In this document: one piece after another, positions 62,197 through 64,000 of the stretch | Numbering within the stretch: the stretch's first letter is position 1 | Layout of the letters: each line of letters opens with the position of its first letter | From: JBCBTJ01 sp039818665 | Lineage (GTDB): Bacteria > Pseudomonadota > Alphaproteobacteria > Caulobacterales > Hyphomonadaceae | Assembly (NCBI GenBank): GCA_039818665.1 | Contig: JBCBTJ010000005.1 | Coordinates: forward strand, 17,010 to 81,009 | Direction of reading: 5' to 3' | Length of the DNA stretch: 64,000 nt | The notes under the pieces: generated by a model | Databases searched by the model: none | Seen by the model: the letters and a program-made list of their open reading frames with translations, nothing else | Told to the model about the DNA's origin: nothing | Translations under genes and position numbers: made by a program

Positions 62197-62231
62197 TCCC
62201 GCCCAGTCTGGGGGAGACAGGGAACACGTCC

Positions 62232-62663
62232 ATGCCGCATGGTTTCTCGCGCCGCGCCCTCGCCGCCGCCGCGCTCGCCCTCGCCGCGACGCCCGCCGCC
62301 CTCGCCGAGCAGACCGGCACGCTGACGGCCACGTGCAATGTCCAGGGCCAGGCCTCGCCCATGCAGATGCAGTATACGCGCTATCGCGACGTCGCCGTCT
62401 GGCAGGATCGGCACGGGCTCAATTCCGAGGCCATCGACCTCCAGCAATGGGGCCCGACCTATTGGGAAGGCGCGATCAACACGCCCTTCGGCCAATACCG
62501 GCTGACCGGCGAGAACCTCTTCCTCGAAGCCTGGCCGGCGGGCGGGGTCTATAGCGACATGATCACCCTCGAGGTGACCCTCACCGGGCCGGACACCTTC
62601 ACCCTGCGCGACTTCTACAATGACGGCCCGCCCATGCCGTGCGAGGTCACGGCCTATGACTAG
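62232..62663 (+). CDS. Secreted protein of unknown function
   Basis: A 143-residue protein with a signal peptide (about residues 1-25; SRRALAAAALALAATPAALA), which has an Arg pair but not a full Tat motif. The mature part is small, with two cysteines (near TATCNV and MPCEV) that could form a disulfide, and many aromatic residues in a beta-rich pattern. No family is recognised. Confidence 0.6.
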   Translation: MPHGFSRRALAAAALALAATPAALAEQTGTLTATCNVQGQASPMQMQYTRYRDVAVWQDRHGLNSEAIDLQQWGPTYWEGAINTPFGQYRLTGENLFLEAWPAGGVYSDMITLEVTLTGPDTFTLRDFYNDGPPMPCEVTAYD

Positions 62664-62767
62664 GCGCCGCCCGCCGGCGCCCGTCTCTTAGGCTCCCGCC
62701 GAAAAAAGACGGCCGGCGCTGCGCTCGGCCCTCGCCGCCGGCCGCGCCGCCCCCTAGGGTCCCCGGC

Positions 62768-63481
62768 TTGGGTGTGTTGGCGAAAGGCGAGGCGATCTCG
62801 GCCGCGGATCTCATTCATATGGCGGCGGCCGGCCTCGGACGGCTGCGCCGCCCGGCCTTCGACGCGCGCGCCACGACCGAGCTCGCGCGCTTCGGCTTGC
62901 CGTTTTTCCCCGCCACGCGCTACGCGCTGGCGCCTTCGGCGCTGCTGACCATCCTCAACGATGTGATCATCAACAATCGCCGCGCCGTGCTCGAGCTCGG
63001 CAGCGGCTACTCCTCCGTCTACATCGCCAAGGCGCTTGGCGAGCACGGCCGCGTCGTCACCGTCGACGCCGACGCGGGCTGGCTCGACCAAGTCATGGAC
63101 AGCGCCGACCGCGCCGGCGTCGCCGGCAGGATCACAGCGGTCCACGCCCCGCCCCGTGTGAACGGCTCGGACGCCCGGCCTTGGTATGACGCGGAGAAGA
63201 TCCTCGCCACGATCGACGACGCGCCGATCGATTTGCTGCTGGTCGACGGCCCGGTGGCGAGCTCCAAGGCGACCGCGCGCGCCCGGGCCCCGGCCGTGCC
63301 CTTGCTGAAGGGCCGGCTCGCCGGCCGCTGTTCGATTTACCTGGACGACATCCACCGTCCCTCCCACGCCGCCATCGCGCGGGACTGGGGCGGCGAACTC
63401 GGCCTGCGCTTCGCGTTTCACCACGCCCGCGGCGGCTACGCCCTCGCCATGCGCGGCGACGGATTCGATCCGGTCATGTAG
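62768..63481 (+). CDS. Class I methyltransferase-fold protein, unknown substrate
   Basis: A 237-residue protein with the SAM-binding pattern AVLELGSGYSSVYIAKAL followed by VVTVDADAGWLDQV, and an IDLLLVDGPV segment in the motif position of O-methyltransferase-like enzymes. The region after it (IYLDDIHRPSHAAIARDW) is like glycosyl- or FkbM-linked methyltransferase relatives. The start is uncertain: TTG 62768 is used here, with GTG 62774 and a later ATG as alternatives. Its genomic context gives no pathway. Confidence 0.7.
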   Translation: MGVLAKGEAISAADLIHMAAAGLGRLRRPAFDARATTELARFGLPFFPATRYALAPSALLTILNDVIINNRRAVLELGSGYSSVYIAKALGEHGRVVTVDADAGWLDQVMDSADRAGVAGRITAVHAPPRVNGSDARPWYDAEKILATIDDAPIDLLLVDGPVASSKATARARAPAVPLLKGRLAGRCSIYLDDIHRPSHAAIARDWGGELGLRFAFHHARGGYALAMRGDGFDPVM

Positions 63482-63491
63482 GCGGACGCGC

Positions 63492-63728
63492 CTAGTTCTT
63501 CAGCATCGCGTAGATCTGATCCTTCAGCGCCATGCGCTTGATCCTGAGGCCCCGTTCGGGCCGTTCGTCGACCGGTTCGACACGGGTTTCGAAGCGATGG
63601 AGCGCGCGGTTCACCTCGTGATATTCCTCGGCGAGCCGGGCGAAATGCGGGCTCGTCTGCTTGAGCATGTGGATCGCGTCTTTGAATTGCGGGAATTCCT
63701 CGGCGAGTTCGTGCGGAGTGTGGGACAT
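63492..63728 (-). CDS. YdcH/DUF465 family protein
   Basis: A 78-residue helical protein with HFARLAEEYHEVNRALHRFE and RIKRMALKDQIYAMLK, the two-helix coiled-coil pattern of the YdcH/DUF465 family. AAAGGAGG precedes ATG 63728, and the longer upstream frame is GC-rich noise. It is the second member of the family in this window. Confidence 0.9.
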   Translation of the reverse strand: MSHTPHELAEEFPQFKDAIHMLKQTSPHFARLAEEYHEVNRALHRFETRVEPVDERPERGLRIKRMALKDQIYAMLKN

Positions 63729-64000
63729 GCGCGCGCCTCCTTTGCGTCGATTTATCCCGCCATCAGACGCCGCCCCGCCCGCCCCGCCAATCCGTGTTTC
63801 TACGTAGACCCCGCGTCGGCCAGCCCTTGACGGGCTTATCCCCGCCGCGCGGCGGTAAAACCCCTGCAAAACCAAAGCCCGCCCAAAAACGTATCCACCC
63901 CCTCCCCAGGTCACCCCATAATCCCCATGCCCCTTCGCCGGGCAGGCCGGTCCGGACCGTCCGGGCGGCGTGGGGGCGCGGCGGTCGAGCTGGGCGGCGG

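Noticed and set aside
63799..63808. TCTACGTAGA palindrome near the window end
   Set aside because: Ten-base palindromes are expected several times by chance, and no adjacent promoter or regulator supports it.
63927..64000. Possible start of a CDS running off the window (MPLRRAGRSG...)
   Set aside because: Only 24 codons are visible, with no ribosome site and low-complexity composition. The GAAVEL end loosely recalls TadE-type proteins, but this cannot be supported.

Overview
The window is GC-rich chromosomal DNA from an alphaproteobacterium. The markers that point there are COQ9, an NDUFAF5-like methyltransferase, DUF2794, DUF1178, the short aa3-type cytochrome oxidase subunit IV, and the ccoGHIS assembly genes for a cbb3 oxidase. 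Domain content and base composition fit the Caulobacterales/Hyphomonadales/Parvularculales area, but the genus cannot be fixed from sequence alone. I see no rRNA, tRNA, CRISPR array, prophage or complete insertion sequence.

Layout. 1-3115: end of ccoG, then ccoH, ccoI and a short ccoS in one overlapping operon. 3130-7537: galactose block, with galK and galT on the minus strand and a divergent GH36 alpha-galactosidase. 7599-24893: housekeeping genes (lepA, an alanine/sodium symporter, an NDUFAF5-like methyltransferase, comF, glutaredoxin, oxidase subunit IV, a NatAB-like exporter, rpsU, coq9, purEK) mixed with small unknown proteins, a beta-lactamase-fold hydrolase and an HxlR/DsbA-like pair. 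24894-30360: a creatininase-family gene behind a strongly structured leader, then a four-gene GldA/GldF/GldG-like ABC system with a DUF4340 partner. 30494-34680: a secreted DUF1223 protein, aconitase and a TlpA-like thioredoxin.

34681-43346 is an accessory catabolic block: a natural fusion of an HSL-type esterase to a Baeyer-Villiger monooxygenase (BVMO), a second stand-alone BVMO in the same operon, a DAACS carboxylate symporter, an acyl-CoA synthetase and a TesB thioesterase. The inferred route is ketone to ester to alcohol plus acid to acyl-CoA. 43362-56495 holds an ABC-F ATPase, a set of exported peptidases (M1 lipoprotein, M17 with signal peptide, DUF885 lipoprotein), a membrane-fused spermidine-synthase-like protein, an exported metallo-beta-lactamase-fold protein, and a CPBP protease divergent from a TetR regulator. 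57063-59322 is thiC under a TPP riboswitch.

59323-61637 is the most mosaic stretch. An AT-rich toxin-antitoxin pair (HTH plus DUF433 antitoxin, PIN-like toxin) is followed by REP-like repeats, including an inverted pair and two copies of a second type, a tiny basic protein, and a second DUF433/DUF5615 pair. The last 2.4 kb holds small proteins of unknown function and a YdcH-family protein.

A recurring theme outside the coding regions is stable hairpins in 5' leaders. Several have a 3' arm that contains or abuts the Shine-Dalgarno (SD) sequence of the next gene (20694-20728, 25176-25207, 51151-51195, 52764-52799, 57287-57366).
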